Below are positions 1 through 8,993 of a DNA stretch of 49,208 nt, in pieces. The notes under the pieces were generated by a model, which made no database searches, was not told the origin of the DNA, and was given only the letters and a program-made list of their open reading frames with translations. Origin of the DNA: Rhodospirillaceae bacterium (GTDB lineage Bacteria; Pseudomonadota; Alphaproteobacteria; GCA-2731375); contig JABIRL010000010.1 of NCBI GenBank assembly GCA_018667855.1, forward strand, positions 1-49,208, given 5' to 3'. Each line of letters begins with the position of its first letter. Within the stretch, counting starts at the first letter, position 1. The translations under genes were made by a program, and so were the position numbers.

Positions 1-90
1 AGGTTAGAACCTAATGCCCCGCCACTGAAACTGTTTCTGGCCAGGTCATTTTGTCCGTCCCGCCGGTTTTGCGCGCTTATGTCGCAGGCC

Positions 91-110
91 AATTTGAGGC
101 AGGTCAAATT
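91..110 (+). promoter_or_regulatory. CRP/FNR-family (FnrN/NnrR/DNR-type) box upstream of nosR
   Basis: A perfect inverted repeat with 7-bp arms AATTTGA (91-97) and TCAAATT (104-110) around a 6-bp centre. Its 14-bp core TTGAG-GCAG-GTCAA matches the FNR-type consensus TTGAT-N4-ATCAA at four of five bases in each half. The centre is near 100.5 and a plausible -10 hexamer TATGTA lies at 131-136. A class II arrangement (box at about -41.5) would put the transcription start near 142. Binding of an oxygen- or NO-responsive regulator is inferred; no such regulator gene is in the window. Confidence 0.75.
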
Positions 111-177
111 GAACCTCGCACGTCCGTGACTATGTATGGCGAGACGGCAAATGCAGGCGGTGAAAGACGTCGCGATT

Positions 178-2370
178 ATGGTTCTACAAAGGCAAAACAT
201 CGGACTCTACGGTCGTATCATCGCTGCAATTATGGTGATCACGTTTGTCGGATTGCTGACCCCGCAGCATGCATCGGCCTACGAGTTATCGGATTTTTCC
301 AAAAAGTATGAGCTGGCGAACATCATGCCCGGCGCCACGAGGCTGGGCCCCGTGGAAGGTTCGCCGCCATCCGCCGTCGCCTACAAGGGTGATGCGGCGC
401 TGGGCTATGTCTTTTTGAATTCCACAACGGTCAGCGCCATTGGCTACTCGGGAAAGCCGATCCATGTGGTGGTCGGGGTTAGCACGGCAGGCGTCATCAC
501 TGGCGCCCGCATGGTCAAGCATCACGAGCCTATTGTCCTGGTCGGCATTCCGGAAAATCGCATCCACGAATTTATCGACCGCTATATCGGTCTGGATGTC
601 TTGCAGTTTGTCGCCCACAAGAAGAGCCACGGCAATCTGGAGATTGTGTCGGGCGCCACGGTGACGGTCATGGTGATCGATGACACCATCATCCGGTCCG
701 CCATAAAGATATTGCGGCAAAGGAACGCAGCGGAAGCGGTTGCGGACGTTGCGCCGCGGGAAAATGTCTCGATCCGCCTTGGGAAAGCCGTAGCCGAAGA
801 CTGGCAAACGTTGCTGGGCGACGGCTCGGTCCGGCGTTTGAGGCTGAGCCTTGACGATGTCAATCACGCTTTCGCAATGGGCGGCGGCAAGGCGGCGATC
901 GCCAGACCGGAGTTGGGTGCGCCCGACCTAACGTTTATCGATTTGTATGCCGCCGTCGCCTCTATTCCGACCATCGGGCTTAGCCTGTTAGGTCCGGGTG
1001 AGTACGCCAACTTGGGAAAAGCCGCCGCGCCTGGTCAGCAGGCCATCATCATCGCCGGTCGGGGGCGATATTCATTCAAGGGATCCGGTTATGTGCGGGG
1101 CGGTATCTTTGACCGTATTCAATTGATCCAGGGCGATATCAGCGTCCGCTTCCGGGACAAGTATCACAAACGGATCGGAGAGATCAAAGCCGCCGGCGCC
1201 GGCCGATTTCCGGAGATTGGCCTGTTTCTGATCCCGGTCGAGAGTGAATTTGATCCGGCAAAGCCATGGCGCCTGCAATTGCTGGTGCATCGCGCCATCG
1301 GCCCCATCAAAAAGGCCTTCACGACTTTTGATCTGGGCTACCAGCCGCCAGAGCGCTACTTGCTTCGGCAAGCCGTGGAAACAGCCGCGGCGCCGACGCC
1401 CATCAGTCTGAAGCCGACCGTTGAAACGCCGCTGTGGGTCAAGATCTGGCGCAACCGGATTGTCGACATCGTTATCCTGGTCGCCTCGCTCTGTGTCTTG
1501 ACCTCTGTGTTTTTCTTCCAGGATTGGTTGGTGCGGCGCCCGCGCCTGACAGTCTGGCTGCGGAACGTCTTTTTGTTCTACACGGTGGTCTGGCTTGGCT
1601 TTTACGCAAACGCTCAGCTGTCGGTCGTCAACACCATGACCTTCTTCGATGCCTTGCTGAATGACTTCCGTTGGGAATTCTTCCTTGTCGATCCCTTGAT
1701 CTTCATTCTTTGGGGTTCCGTGGCCGTATCGCTGTTGTTTTGGGGACGCGGGGTCTATTGCGGCTGGCTTTGCCCGTTCGGCGCCTTGCAGGAATTGCTA
1801 AACAAGGCGGCCCGCGTCTTGAAAATACCGCAGTTGGCCGTTCCCTGGGCCCTGCACGAGAGGTTGTGGCCGCTGAAGTATGTCATCTTTTTGGGCATCC
1901 TTGGTCTTTCCCTCTATTCGTTTGAGATGGCTGAGATGGCGGCCGAGGTCGAACCCTTCAAGACGTCGATCATTTTGAAGTTTGCCCGGGCCTGGCCATT
2001 CGTCCTGTTCGCCCTTGCTGTATTGGGCCTGGGCCTGTTCGTGGAGCGGGCCTATTGCCGCTATTTCTGCCCCCTGGGCGGCGCCCTGGGCATTCCCGGC
2101 CGCATGCGGATGAACGATTGGCTGCGCCGCTATCCCGAATGCGGCACACCCTGCCAACGCTGCAAGGCGGAATGCATGGTCCAGGCCATCCATCCAAACG
2201 GTCAGATCAATCCCAACGAATGCCTGCAATGTCTGCATTGCCAGGCCCTTTACTACGACGACCACAAATGTCCGGTGATGATCAAGAAGCGTCTGAGACG
2301 AGAGCATCGCCAGGCCGAGATTTTGAAACCGCCGCCCTCGCTCCGGCACGAAGCGGAGGCGGCAGACTGA
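178..2370 (+). CDS. nosR: NosR, membrane flavoprotein/iron-sulfur electron donor and regulator for nitrous oxide reductase
   Basis: NosR passes electrons from the membrane toward periplasmic NosZ and is needed for nosZ expression. The protein has an N-terminal signal segment ending near ASA, then a periplasmic FMN-binding domain with the flavinylation motif SGAT (codons 649-660). Several membrane helices follow (about 1430-2090), with two cytoplasmic CxxxCP motifs: CGWLCP near 1760 and CRYFCP near 2055. The C-terminus (2140-2275) carries ferredoxin-like cysteines (CGTPCQRCKAEC, CLQCLHC). An in-frame ATG at 136 would add 14 residues, but it lies before the transcription start predicted from the FNR-type box. 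The ATG at 178 gives a cleaner signal peptide, although neither start has a strong ribosome site. It heads the nos operon. NosX, encoded at the end of the cluster, is the expected flavin transferase. Confidence 0.95.
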   Translation: MVLQRQNIGLYGRIIAAIMVITFVGLLTPQHASAYELSDFSKKYELANIMPGATRLGPVEGSPPSAVAYKGDAALGYVFLNSTTVSAIGYSGKPIHVVVGVSTAGVITGARMVKHHEPIVLVGIPENRIHEFIDRYIGLDVLQFVAHKKSHGNLEIVSGATVTVMVIDDTIIRSAIKILRQRNAAEAVADVAPRENVSIRLGKAVAEDWQTLLGDGSVRRLRLSLDDVNHAFAMGGGKAAIARPELGAPDLTFIDLYAAVASIPTIGLSLLGPGEYANLGKAAAPGQQAIIIAGRGRYSFKGSGYVRGGIFDRIQLIQGDISVRFRDKYHKRIGEIKAAGAGRFPEIGLFLIPVESEFDPAKPWRLQLLVHRAIGPIKKAFTTFDLGYQPPERYLLRQAVETAAAPTPISLKPTVETPLWVKIWRNRIVDIVILVASLCVLTSVFFFQDWLVRRPRLTVWLRNVFLFYTVVWLGFYANAQLSVVNTMTFFDALLNDFRWEFFLVDPLIFILWGSVAVSLLFWGRGVYCGWLCPFGALQELLNKAARVLKIPQLAVPWALHERLWPLKYVIFLGILGLSLYSFEMAEMAAEVEPFKTSIILKFARAWPFVLFALAVLGLGLFVERAYCRYFCPLGGALGIPGRMRMNDWLRRYPECGTPCQRCKAECMVQAIHPNGQINPNECLQCLHCQALYYDDHKCPVMIKKRLRREHRQAEILKPPPSLRHEAEAAD

Positions 2371-2442
2371 GACGGCGCGTCTTGCCGTGAATTGCCGGAA
2401 CGGCTGATGCCACCGGCGGTACCTGAGAGAAGGAAGTGTAAA

Positions 2443-4362
2443 ATGACTGAAACCTCGAAAGCGAAAGTTGAAGTATCCAGGCGCGCGCTATTGGGCACTA
2501 CCGCGACCACCGCCACCATTGGCGGTCTGGCCGTGGCCGGCGGCCTGGGCACCGCGGCCGGCACCATGCTGGCGCCGCAACCCGCCGCCGCCGCCGGCAA
2601 CAAGGCGGCGGTCATGCCCGGCGAGCTGGACGAATATTACGGTTTCTGGTCCGGCGGCCAATCAGGCGAGGTGCGTATCATTGGCCTGCCGTCCATGCGC
2701 GAATTGATGCGCATTCCGGTCTTTAACCGTTGCAGCGCGACCGGTTGGGGGCAGACCAATGAAAGCATCCAGATCCTGACCGAGAACATGCTGCCCAAGG
2801 AAAAAGCCTTCCTGGCGGACAAGGGTGGCCTGCATGCCAACGGCGATACCCATCATCCGCATATGTCGTTCACCGACGGCACCTATGACGGCCGTTATCT
2901 GTTCGTCAACGACAAGGCCAATACCCGTGTGGCCCGTATTCGCTGTGACGTAATGAAGGTGGATAAGGTCATATCCATTCCCAATGCCGCCGATATCCAT
3001 GGCCTGCGGCCACAGAAGTATCCCCGCACCGGCTACGTCTTTGCCAACGGCGAACATCGGGTGCCGTTGCCCAATGATGGCCGCGACCTGGATGATCCGA
3101 CAAAGTATCATGCGGTATTTTCCGCCATTGACGGCGACACCATGAAAGTCGCCTGGCAGGTCATGGTGGACGGCAATCTGGACAATGTGGATGCCGACTA
3201 CCAGGGTCTCTACGCGGTCGCCAGTTGCTACAACGGCGAAGAAGGCGTGACTTTGACGGAAATGACGGCCAATGAACAGGACTGGGCCGTCATCTTTGAC
3301 ATCAAGGCGATTGAGGCCGGGGTCAAGGCCGGTGACTTCAAGACCTTTGAAGGCGATGTTCCGGTGTTGGACGGCCGCAAGGGCTCCAAATACACCCGCT
3401 ATGTGCCGGTCTCCAACAGCCCGCATGGTGTTAACAGCGCGCCGGACGGCCGTCATATCATGATCAACGGCAAACTGTCGCCGACCGTGACGGTTCTGGA
3501 TGTGACCACGTTCCCCGCGTTGTTCGCCGACAAGATCAAACCCCGCGATACGGTGGTGGCCGAGCCCGAACTGGGCCTGGGTCCGCTGCATACGGCGTTT
3601 GATGGCAAGGGTAATTGCTTCACCACCCTGTTCCTGGATAGCCAGGTGGCGAAATGGAACATCGACAAGGCCATCCGCGCCTTCAGGGGCGAAAAGGTCG
3701 ATCCCATCCTGGACAAGGTCGATGTGCAGTACCAGCCAGGCCATAACCACACATCCATGGGTGAGACCAAGAATGCCGACGGCAAATGGCTGATCTCGTT
3801 GAACAAGTTCTCCAAGGACCGCTTCATCAATGTGGGTCCGTTGAAACCGGAGAACGAGCAGCTGATCGACATCACCGGCAGCAAGATGAAAGTGGTGCAT
3901 GATGGCCCGACATTCGGCGAGCCCCATGACTGCATTATCGTGCACCGTTCCGTGGTCAACCCGGCCAAGACCTGGCAACGGGGCGATCCGTACTGGGCTG
4001 TCTGTACGGCGCAAGCCAAAAAGGATGGCGTCGATCTGGATGAGGCGGAGCATGTCATCCGGGACGGCAACAAGGTGCGGGTTTACATGCACTCGGTGGC
4101 GCCGTCCTTCAGCCTGGAGCAGTTCAAGGTGAAGCAGGGCGACGAGGTCACGGTGATCGTCACCAATATGGACGATCTGGATGACCTGACCCATGGTTTC
4201 ACCCTGGCCAACTATGGCGTCTGCATGGAGGTGGCGCCGCTAGCCACCGCTTCCGTCACCTTTACCGCCGATCTGCCCGGCGTGCATTGGTTCTATTGCC
4301 AATGGTTCTGCCATGCCCTGCATATGGAAATGCGGGGCCGCATGCTAGTCGAAAAGACCTAA
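2443..4362 (+). CDS. nosZ: NosZ, clade I (Tat-exported) nitrous oxide reductase
   Basis: Catalyses the two-electron reduction of N2O to N2 in the periplasm. The chosen ATG has AAGGAAG six bases upstream; it gives 639 residues, the usual clade I length. The N-terminus has a twin-arginine signal (SRRALLG) followed by an Ala-rich stretch ending near AAAAAG, which marks clade I rather than Sec-exported clade II. A seven-bladed propeller follows, with CuZ-type histidine motifs ([31 protein letters not shown]). The C-terminal cupredoxin domain carries the CuA site: C619, W621, C623, H627 and M630 in [12 protein letters not shown]. All expected copper ligands appear present, so the enzyme should be active. 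It lies 72 bp downstream of nosR and is followed by the maturation genes. Confidence 0.98.
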   Translation: MTETSKAKVEVSRRALLGTTATTATIGGLAVAGGLGTAAGTMLAPQPAAAAGNKAAVMPGELDEYYGFWSGGQSGEVRIIGLPSMRELMRIPVFNRCSATGWGQTNESIQILTENMLPKEKAFLADKGGLHANGDTHHPHMSFTDGTYDGRYLFVNDKANTRVARIRCDVMKVDKVISIPNAADIHGLRPQKYPRTGYVFANGEHRVPLPNDGRDLDDPTKYHAVFSAIDGDTMKVAWQVMVDGNLDNVDADYQGLYAVASCYNGEEGVTLTEMTANEQDWAVIFDIKAIEAGVKAGDFKTFEGDVPVLDGRKGSKYTRYVPVSNSPHGVNSAPDGRHIMINGKLSPTVTVLDVTTFPALFADKIKPRDTVVAEPELGLGPLHTAFDGKGNCFTTLFLDSQVAKWNIDKAIRAFRGEKVDPILDKVDVQYQPGHNHTSMGETKNADGKWLISLNKFSKDRFINVGPLKPENEQLIDITGSKMKVVHDGPTFGEPHDCIIVHRSVVNPAKTWQRGDPYWAVCTAQAKKDGVDLDEAEHVIRDGNKVRVYMHSVAPSFSLEQFKVKQGDEVTVIVTNMDDLDDLTHGFTLANYGVCMEVAPLATASVTFTADLPGVHWFYCQWFCHALHMEMRGRMLVEKT

Positions 4363-4375
4363 AGGTACGGCTCCG

Positions 4376-5662
4376 ATGACAACCAAACTGGTCATCAGGT
4401 TCGTGACGGTCGTGGCGGCGATACTGTCGGGTATCGCCGCCGCTCCGGCCGCGCAAGCCATGGCGCGCACTGTCCAACCCGGCGCCGACGATCTGCGCGC
4501 GGTCATCGTGGCGGCGCGGCCGGGCGATCGATTATTGCTGGCCCCAGGCATTCATCACGGCCCGATCATATTGGATCGCTCCATAACCTTGCTTGGCCAA
4601 GACGGAGCCACGATCAAGGGTAACGGCACGGGCTCTACGATCCGCATAACGGCGCCCAAGGTCACGGTTCGCGGTCTGACCATCACGAATTCCGGTCACA
4701 GCCTGGAGACAATGGATGCCGGGATATTCATCGAAAAGACCGGCACGGGCGCCTTGGTCGAAGACAACCGGCTATCGGGCAATCTTTTCGGCGTTTATCT
4801 TTTCGGCTCAACGGATGCCATTGTTCGCGGCAACCGGATCGTCGGGCGAACGGATCTAAGGGTCAATGAACGGGGCAACGGCGTCTCTCTTTGGAATGCG
4901 CCTGGTGCTCAGGTGATTGATAATTCGATCAGCCACGGCCGTGACGGTATTTTCGTCAACACCTCGAAACGCAATCGCTTCGTGGGCAATACGTTTCGCA
5001 ATGTGCGCATTGCGGTGCATTACATGTACGCCAACAACAGCGAGGTTTCCAATAATCTATCCGTCGGCAATCATGTGGGCTTTGCCCTGATGTATTCCCG
5101 TGGTTTGACCGTGCGCGGCAATATTTCGCGCAATGATCGCGACCACGGCATTCTTTTGAATTTCACCAACAGCTCCACCATCTCCCAAAACTGGGTCGAT
5201 CGGGGCAGCGGCAAATGTGTTTTCATCTATAATTCTTCCAAGAACGATTTTAACGCCAACCGCTTCGAAGGGTGCCCCATCGGGGTGCATTTCACCGCTG
5301 GGTCCGAGCGTAACAACATCGTCGCCAATGCCTTTATCAATAACCGCACCCAGGTCAAATATGTCGGCAGCCGGGTGCTGGATTGGTCCAGGAAGGGGCG
5401 GGGCAATTATTGGAGCGACAATCCCACCTTTGATCTGGACGGTAACGGTATCGCCGATGCCACCTATCGCCCCAATGATTTGGTGGACCATGTGGTCTGG
5501 CGGCACCGGCGGGCCAAATTGCTGTTGAATAGCCCGGCGATGCAAATCCTGCGTTTCGCGCAGAGCCGGTTTCCGGCCCTGCTGCCCGGTGGCGTGATGG
5601 ACAGCGCGCCCCTGATGACGCCGCCCCCTGAAATGCCGACTTGGAAAAGGGTTCGGCCATGA
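4376..5662 (+). CDS. nosD: NosD, periplasmic copper-site maturation protein of N2O reductase
   Basis: A 428-residue secreted protein with a Sec signal peptide (hydrophobic stretch about residues 5-28, cleavage after AQA). The body is built of right-handed parallel beta-helix (CASH/pectate-lyase-like) repeats, visible as recurring GN-x-I/V-x-x-N and G-I/V-x-L/V patterns. NosD works with the NosFY ABC transporter to supply sulfide or assemble the CuZ cluster of NosZ. It starts 13 bp after the nosZ stop, and its stop overlaps the preferred nosF start in an ATGA, so it is translationally coupled to the transporter. Length and order match the family. Confidence 0.95.
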   Translation: MTTKLVIRFVTVVAAILSGIAAAPAAQAMARTVQPGADDLRAVIVAARPGDRLLLAPGIHHGPIILDRSITLLGQDGATIKGNGTGSTIRITAPKVTVRGLTITNSGHSLETMDAGIFIEKTGTGALVEDNRLSGNLFGVYLFGSTDAIVRGNRIVGRTDLRVNERGNGVSLWNAPGAQVIDNSISHGRDGIFVNTSKRNRFVGNTFRNVRIAVHYMYANNSEVSNNLSVGNHVGFALMYSRGLTVRGNISRNDRDHGILLNFTNSSTISQNWVDRGSGKCVFIYNSSKNDFNANRFEGCPIGVHFTAGSERNNIVANAFINNRTQVKYVGSRVLDWSRKGRGNYWSDNPTFDLDGNGIADATYRPNDLVDHVVWRHRRAKLLLNSPAMQILRFAQSRFPALLPGGVMDSAPLMTPPPEMPTWKRVRP

Positions 5663-6618
5663 AGGCGAATGCCATGACAGAAGACGCAATCGTAAGCCTG
5701 AAGGAAATTAAGAAATCCTATGACGGGGTACGGACCCTGGATGGCATAGATCTGGAACTGCGGCCCGGCGAGGCTCTCGGTCTGATCGGCCACAATGGCG
5801 CGGGCAAGACCACATTGATGAAAATTATTTTGGGTCTGATCGAACCCAGCGCCGGTAAGGCAAAGGTCTTCGGTATGAATCCGTCCGGTGGGCTGCACGG
5901 TGCCGTGGCCCAACGGTGGGGTTTCCTGCCCGAGGCGGTTAACTTTTCAGGCGCCATGAGCGGTCTTGAGGCTTTGCGGTTCTATGCTCGCCTGAAAGGG
6001 AGCGACGTCCGGAAATGCCCAGAACAGCTGGCTTCGGTCGGATTGACGGATGCTGCGCACAAACGGCTAAAAGCATATTCCAAGGGTATGCGCCAACGGC
6101 TTGGTCTCGCGCAGGCATTGTTGGGGAAACCGGAATTGTTGTTGCTCGACGAACCCACCACAGGGTTAGATCCCGATTTCACCCGTACGTTTTATCGCTT
6201 GATCGATGAACGGCGGCAGGCTGGCGCCGCTGTAATCCTGTCATCCCATGCCTTGGCGGAACTGGAGCCCCATGTGGACCGCCTGTTGGTTTTGCAGCAG
6301 GGCAAGTGTATTGCCCAGGGTGATTTGTCCGCTTTGCGGGTACAGACCGGGCTGCCGGTGCGCATTCGGGTCAGCGGCGACGATGGGGCGGTTCGCGAAA
6401 AACTGGCTGACCTGGCGGATGTGCAAAGTAACCGCATCAACGGGCGGACTGTCGAATTCATCTGTCCCCCGGAACAGAAAATGGCCTTGATTGAATTGGT
6501 CTGCCGTACCCGAGGCGTGGAGGATTTGCAGATTGAACTGCCAAATCTGGACCGCATTTATTCCCATTACAGCAAGCAGGGAAATACCGGAAAGGCCGAG
6601 GGAGGCACGGAACAATGA
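5659..6618 (+). CDS. nosF: NosF, ATPase of the NosDFY maturation ABC transporter
   Basis: ATP-binding subunit (319 aa) that energises NosY during CuZ assembly. It has Walker A GHNGAGKTT (residues 44-52), a signature region KAYSKGMRQR, Walker B LLLLDEP, the D-loop GLDP and an H-loop His in SSHALAE. The ATG at 5659 overlaps the nosD stop as ATGA and has an AAGGG upstream. An earlier ATG at 5641 and a later one at 5674 are also in frame. The C-terminal 90 residues form the accessory domain common to the ABC-2 export type. The stop overlaps the nosY start by 4 bp. Confidence 0.95.
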   Translation: MKANAMTEDAIVSLKEIKKSYDGVRTLDGIDLELRPGEALGLIGHNGAGKTTLMKIILGLIEPSAGKAKVFGMNPSGGLHGAVAQRWGFLPEAVNFSGAMSGLEALRFYARLKGSDVRKCPEQLASVGLTDAAHKRLKAYSKGMRQRLGLAQALLGKPELLLLDEPTTGLDPDFTRTFYRLIDERRQAGAAVILSSHALAELEPHVDRLLVLQQGKCIAQGDLSALRVQTGLPVRIRVSGDDGAVREKLADLADVQSNRINGRTVEFICPPEQKMALIELVCRTRGVEDLQIELPNLDRIYSHYSKQGNTGKAEGGTEQ

Positions 6619-7442
6619 GAGCCGCTTTTGTCATCGCCAGGCAGGAATTTCTCGATGCCCTGCGTAACAAATGGGTGCTGTCGGCGACCCTGGTGCTGGC
6701 TGGTTTTGCCCTGACTCTGGCCTATCTGGGCAGCGCTCCGGTCGGCACGGTCGGCGTCGCGCCCCTCGGCGTCACGGTGGTCAGCCTGTCCAGCTTAACG
6801 GTATTTCTGCTGCCATTGCTGGGTTTGTTGCTGTCGTACGATGCTGTGGTGGGCGAGAGCGAACGGGGTACGCTGCTATTGCTGTTGTCCTATCCCGTGC
6901 GCCGGTGGCAGTTCTTGATGGGCAAGTTTCTCGGTCATCTCGTGGTGCTGACGGTCGCGGTGGTAATGGGGTATGGCGCGGCCGGTCTTTTCGCCGCATG
7001 GCAGCTGGATAATATCACGGCTCAAGAGGCCTGCGCCTATGGCGTGATGATGGCCAGCTCGATCCTATTGGGTGCCGTGTTCGTCGGTCTGGGCTACACC
7101 ATTTCAAGCTTCGTTCGTGAACGGGCCACGGCCGCGGGCATGGCGCTGTCGGTCTGGCTGGGCCTGGTGGTGATTTATGACTTTATCCTGCTGGGCGTCC
7201 TGACCAAGGGGGGCGATTTTCTTGGCAATGGTCTTTTCAATGGCCTGCTGCTGGCCAATCCGGCGGACGCATATCGTCTGTTGAACCTCTCATCCTTTGA
7301 CGTCACCGCCAACTTGACGGGCATGGCCGGTCTTGCTTCGAACGGGCAAGCAACGGCCATCGCCAGCCTGATCAGTCTGGCCCTGTGGGTTGCCGTACCC
7401 ACGGTGGTGGCGGGTCTTATTTTCTCACGAAGGGAGCCCTAA
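6615..7442 (+). CDS. nosY: NosY, membrane permease of the NosDFY transporter
   Basis: A 275-residue ABC-2 type integral membrane protein with about six hydrophobic helices. Its N-terminus, ending in a DALRNKW-like motif, is typical of this permease class, and YDAVVGESERGTL is a conserved cytoplasmic loop. It pairs with NosF; together with periplasmic NosD the complex is thought to provide the sulfur or copper-cluster component for CuZ. The start overlaps the nosF stop as ATGA. The gene is followed after two bases by nosL. Confidence 0.94.
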   Translation: MRAAFVIARQEFLDALRNKWVLSATLVLAGFALTLAYLGSAPVGTVGVAPLGVTVVSLSSLTVFLLPLLGLLLSYDAVVGESERGTLLLLLSYPVRRWQFLMGKFLGHLVVLTVAVVMGYGAAGLFAAWQLDNITAQEACAYGVMMASSILLGAVFVGLGYTISSFVRERATAAGMALSVWLGLVVIYDFILLGVLTKGGDFLGNGLFNGLLLANPADAYRLLNLSSFDVTANLTGMAGLASNGQATAIASLISLALWVAVPTVVAGLIFSRREP

Positions 7443-7444
7443 TC

Positions 7445-8014
7445 ATGAAAAATCTCCGCATCTTCACACTGTTTCTGCCCCTGCTGCTGTTAAGCGCTTG
7501 TATCGACGACGAGGTACCGCTCCCCGTACCCCGCGCCCTGACCGTCGATGCCGTTGGCTTCTATTGCAACATGACCGTCAAGGATCATCCCGGGCCCAAG
7601 GGGCAAATTCACCAGGCCGACAGCGAAAAACCTCTTTGGTTCAGCTCCGTGCGCGATGCCGTCGCTTTCACCATGCTGCCGGACGAAACCAAGGATATCG
7701 CGGCAATCTATGTTCATGACATGGGCGGCGGGCGCGATTGGAAACATCCGTCTGACGATAGCTGGATTGAAGCCCGCGACGCCTGGTTCGTGATCCACAG
7801 CCGCCGCCGCGGCGGCATGGGCCTGACGGAAGCCGTGCCCTTCGCCCACGAGGGTGAAGCCCTCGCCTTCACCGATGAATATGGCGGCCGTGTGGTGCCG
7901 TGGCACGAAATCCCTCACGATTATATTTTGAACGCCGGAGTGCCCAATCACGACAGCGATCATGCCGATGGCAACGCCGTCGATGGTACCGAGGGAAAGC
8001 ATCACGATGGCTAG
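7445..8014 (+). CDS. nosL: NosL, outer/periplasmic copper(I) chaperone lipoprotein
   Basis: A 189-residue lipoprotein. The ATG at 7445 is preceded by an AAGGGAG ribosome site lying in the end of nosY. The signal peptide ends in a lipobox LLSAC, with the lipidated Cys at about residue 18. The mature part contains the CxM motif (FYCNMTV) that binds Cu(I) in characterised NosL proteins. The C-terminal tail is rich in His and Asp (HDSDHADG, KHHDG), which could add metal affinity. NosL delivers copper to apo-NosZ. The 3' end overlaps nosX by 8 bp. Confidence 0.93.
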   Translation: MKNLRIFTLFLPLLLLSACIDDEVPLPVPRALTVDAVGFYCNMTVKDHPGPKGQIHQADSEKPLWFSSVRDAVAFTMLPDETKDIAAIYVHDMGGGRDWKHPSDDSWIEARDAWFVIHSRRRGGMGLTEAVPFAHEGEALAFTDEYGGRVVPWHEIPHDYILNAGVPNHDSDHADGNAVDGTEGKHHDG

Positions 8015-8987
8015 GAAAGTCCCGCGCGGCATGAGCCGCCGTCGATTTGTCACGCTTCTGGCATCGGCTCTGCCCCTGTCCGCCACCGCCACCGCCACCG
8101 CCACCGCCACCATATTGGCGGGTGGCCAGCGGATTTCGCCAATCCGATGGAACGGCATTGCCATGGGGGCACAGGCGCGGATGACGTTGCTGCATGAAGA
8201 CAAACCTTTGGCGCTGGCTGCCATGGGGGCCGCCATTGCGGAACTTAATCGGTTGGAGAATATATTCTCCCTATATGAGCCGAATTCGGAAGTTTCGCGC
8301 CTTAATCGAGATGGCCATTTAAAAGAACCCTCCCTTGACCTGGTGCGGTTGCTCAGCGAAGCCAGGGCTATTTCAAAGACGACCGCCGGCGCCTTCGATG
8401 TAACTGTCCAGCCATTGTTCGAAGCCTACGCCCGGCAGGGTGGCACCGCCCCATCGCCCATGGATCTTGCCGGGGCCCGCCGGCTGGTTGATCAACGCGG
8501 GGTGATGATCGCAAGCGATCGAATTTCGTTTCAACGGCAGGGCATGGCCATAACCCTGAATGGCATCGCCCAGGGTTACATTACTGACCGGGTCAGCGAA
8601 CTTCTGCGCCGTCGCGGATTTGCCGACACGTTGGTGGATCTGGGTGAAATCAGATCCAATGGTGCGGGCCCACAGGGCCAGGGCTGGCCCATTGCCATCG
8701 CGGCGGCAAAGTTAAGATTGGCAAACCGTGCCCTTGCTACATCATCTGCTGCCGGGCACCGTTTTGACCGGCAGGGCACCCTGCACCATTTAATTCTGCC
8801 AAGTGACGGCTTGCCGTCCATGAAATTCGATAGCCTGAGTGTCCTGGCCCCAACGGCGACATTGGCGGATGGTCTTTCCACCGGCCTGTCCCTGATCGAG
8901 CCCCACACCCTGGCATCGATTGTTTCGGAACTTCCCGGTATCAATGTGCTGGCGACGACCGCCGCTGGATCACTTATTCAAATTTGA
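8007..8987 (+). CDS. nosX: NosX, ApbE-family FAD:protein FMN transferase with Tat signal
   Basis: Transfers FMN from FAD onto a Thr of a target protein. In this operon the target is expected to be NosR (SGAT motif). The start at 8007 follows a GAGGGAAAG ribosome site and overlaps nosL by 8 bp, giving 326 residues. The N-terminus has a twin-arginine-like signal (SRRRFVTLLA) and a low-complexity Thr-Ala stretch encoded by tandem hexamers (8081-8110). ApbE landmarks are GAQARMT near residue 52, NGIAQGYITDRV (substrate/Mg region, with Gln where many ApbE proteins have Lys) and VDLGEIRSNG. The periplasmic location fits flavinylation of the NosR periplasmic domain. It is the last gene of the operon; its stop lies 6 bp from the stop of the convergent gene. 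Confidence 0.92.
   Translation: MARKVPRGMSRRRFVTLLASALPLSATATATATATILAGGQRISPIRWNGIAMGAQARMTLLHEDKPLALAAMGAAIAELNRLENIFSLYEPNSEVSRLNRDGHLKEPSLDLVRLLSEARAISKTTAGAFDVTVQPLFEAYARQGGTAPSPMDLAGARRLVDQRGVMIASDRISFQRQGMAITLNGIAQGYITDRVSELLRRRGFADTLVDLGEIRSNGAGPQGQGWPIAIAAAKLRLANRALATSSAAGHRFDRQGTLHHLILPSDGLPSMKFDSLSVLAPTATLADGLSTGLSLIEPHTLASIVSELPGINVLATTAAGSLIQI
8081..8110 (+). repeat. Five tandem copies of the hexamer CGCCAC inside nosX
   Basis: Five exact 6-bp units, 8081-8110, encode an alternating Ala/Thr run in the signal-peptide region of NosX. Because the unit is six bases, slippage would change the length by two residues without shifting the frame. Confidence 0.9.
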
Positions 8988-8993
8988 TCTAAC

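Noticed and set aside
1-12. Small palindrome AGGTT-AG-AACCT at the window start
   Set aside because: Only 5-bp arms and no context upstream, so nothing can be concluded.
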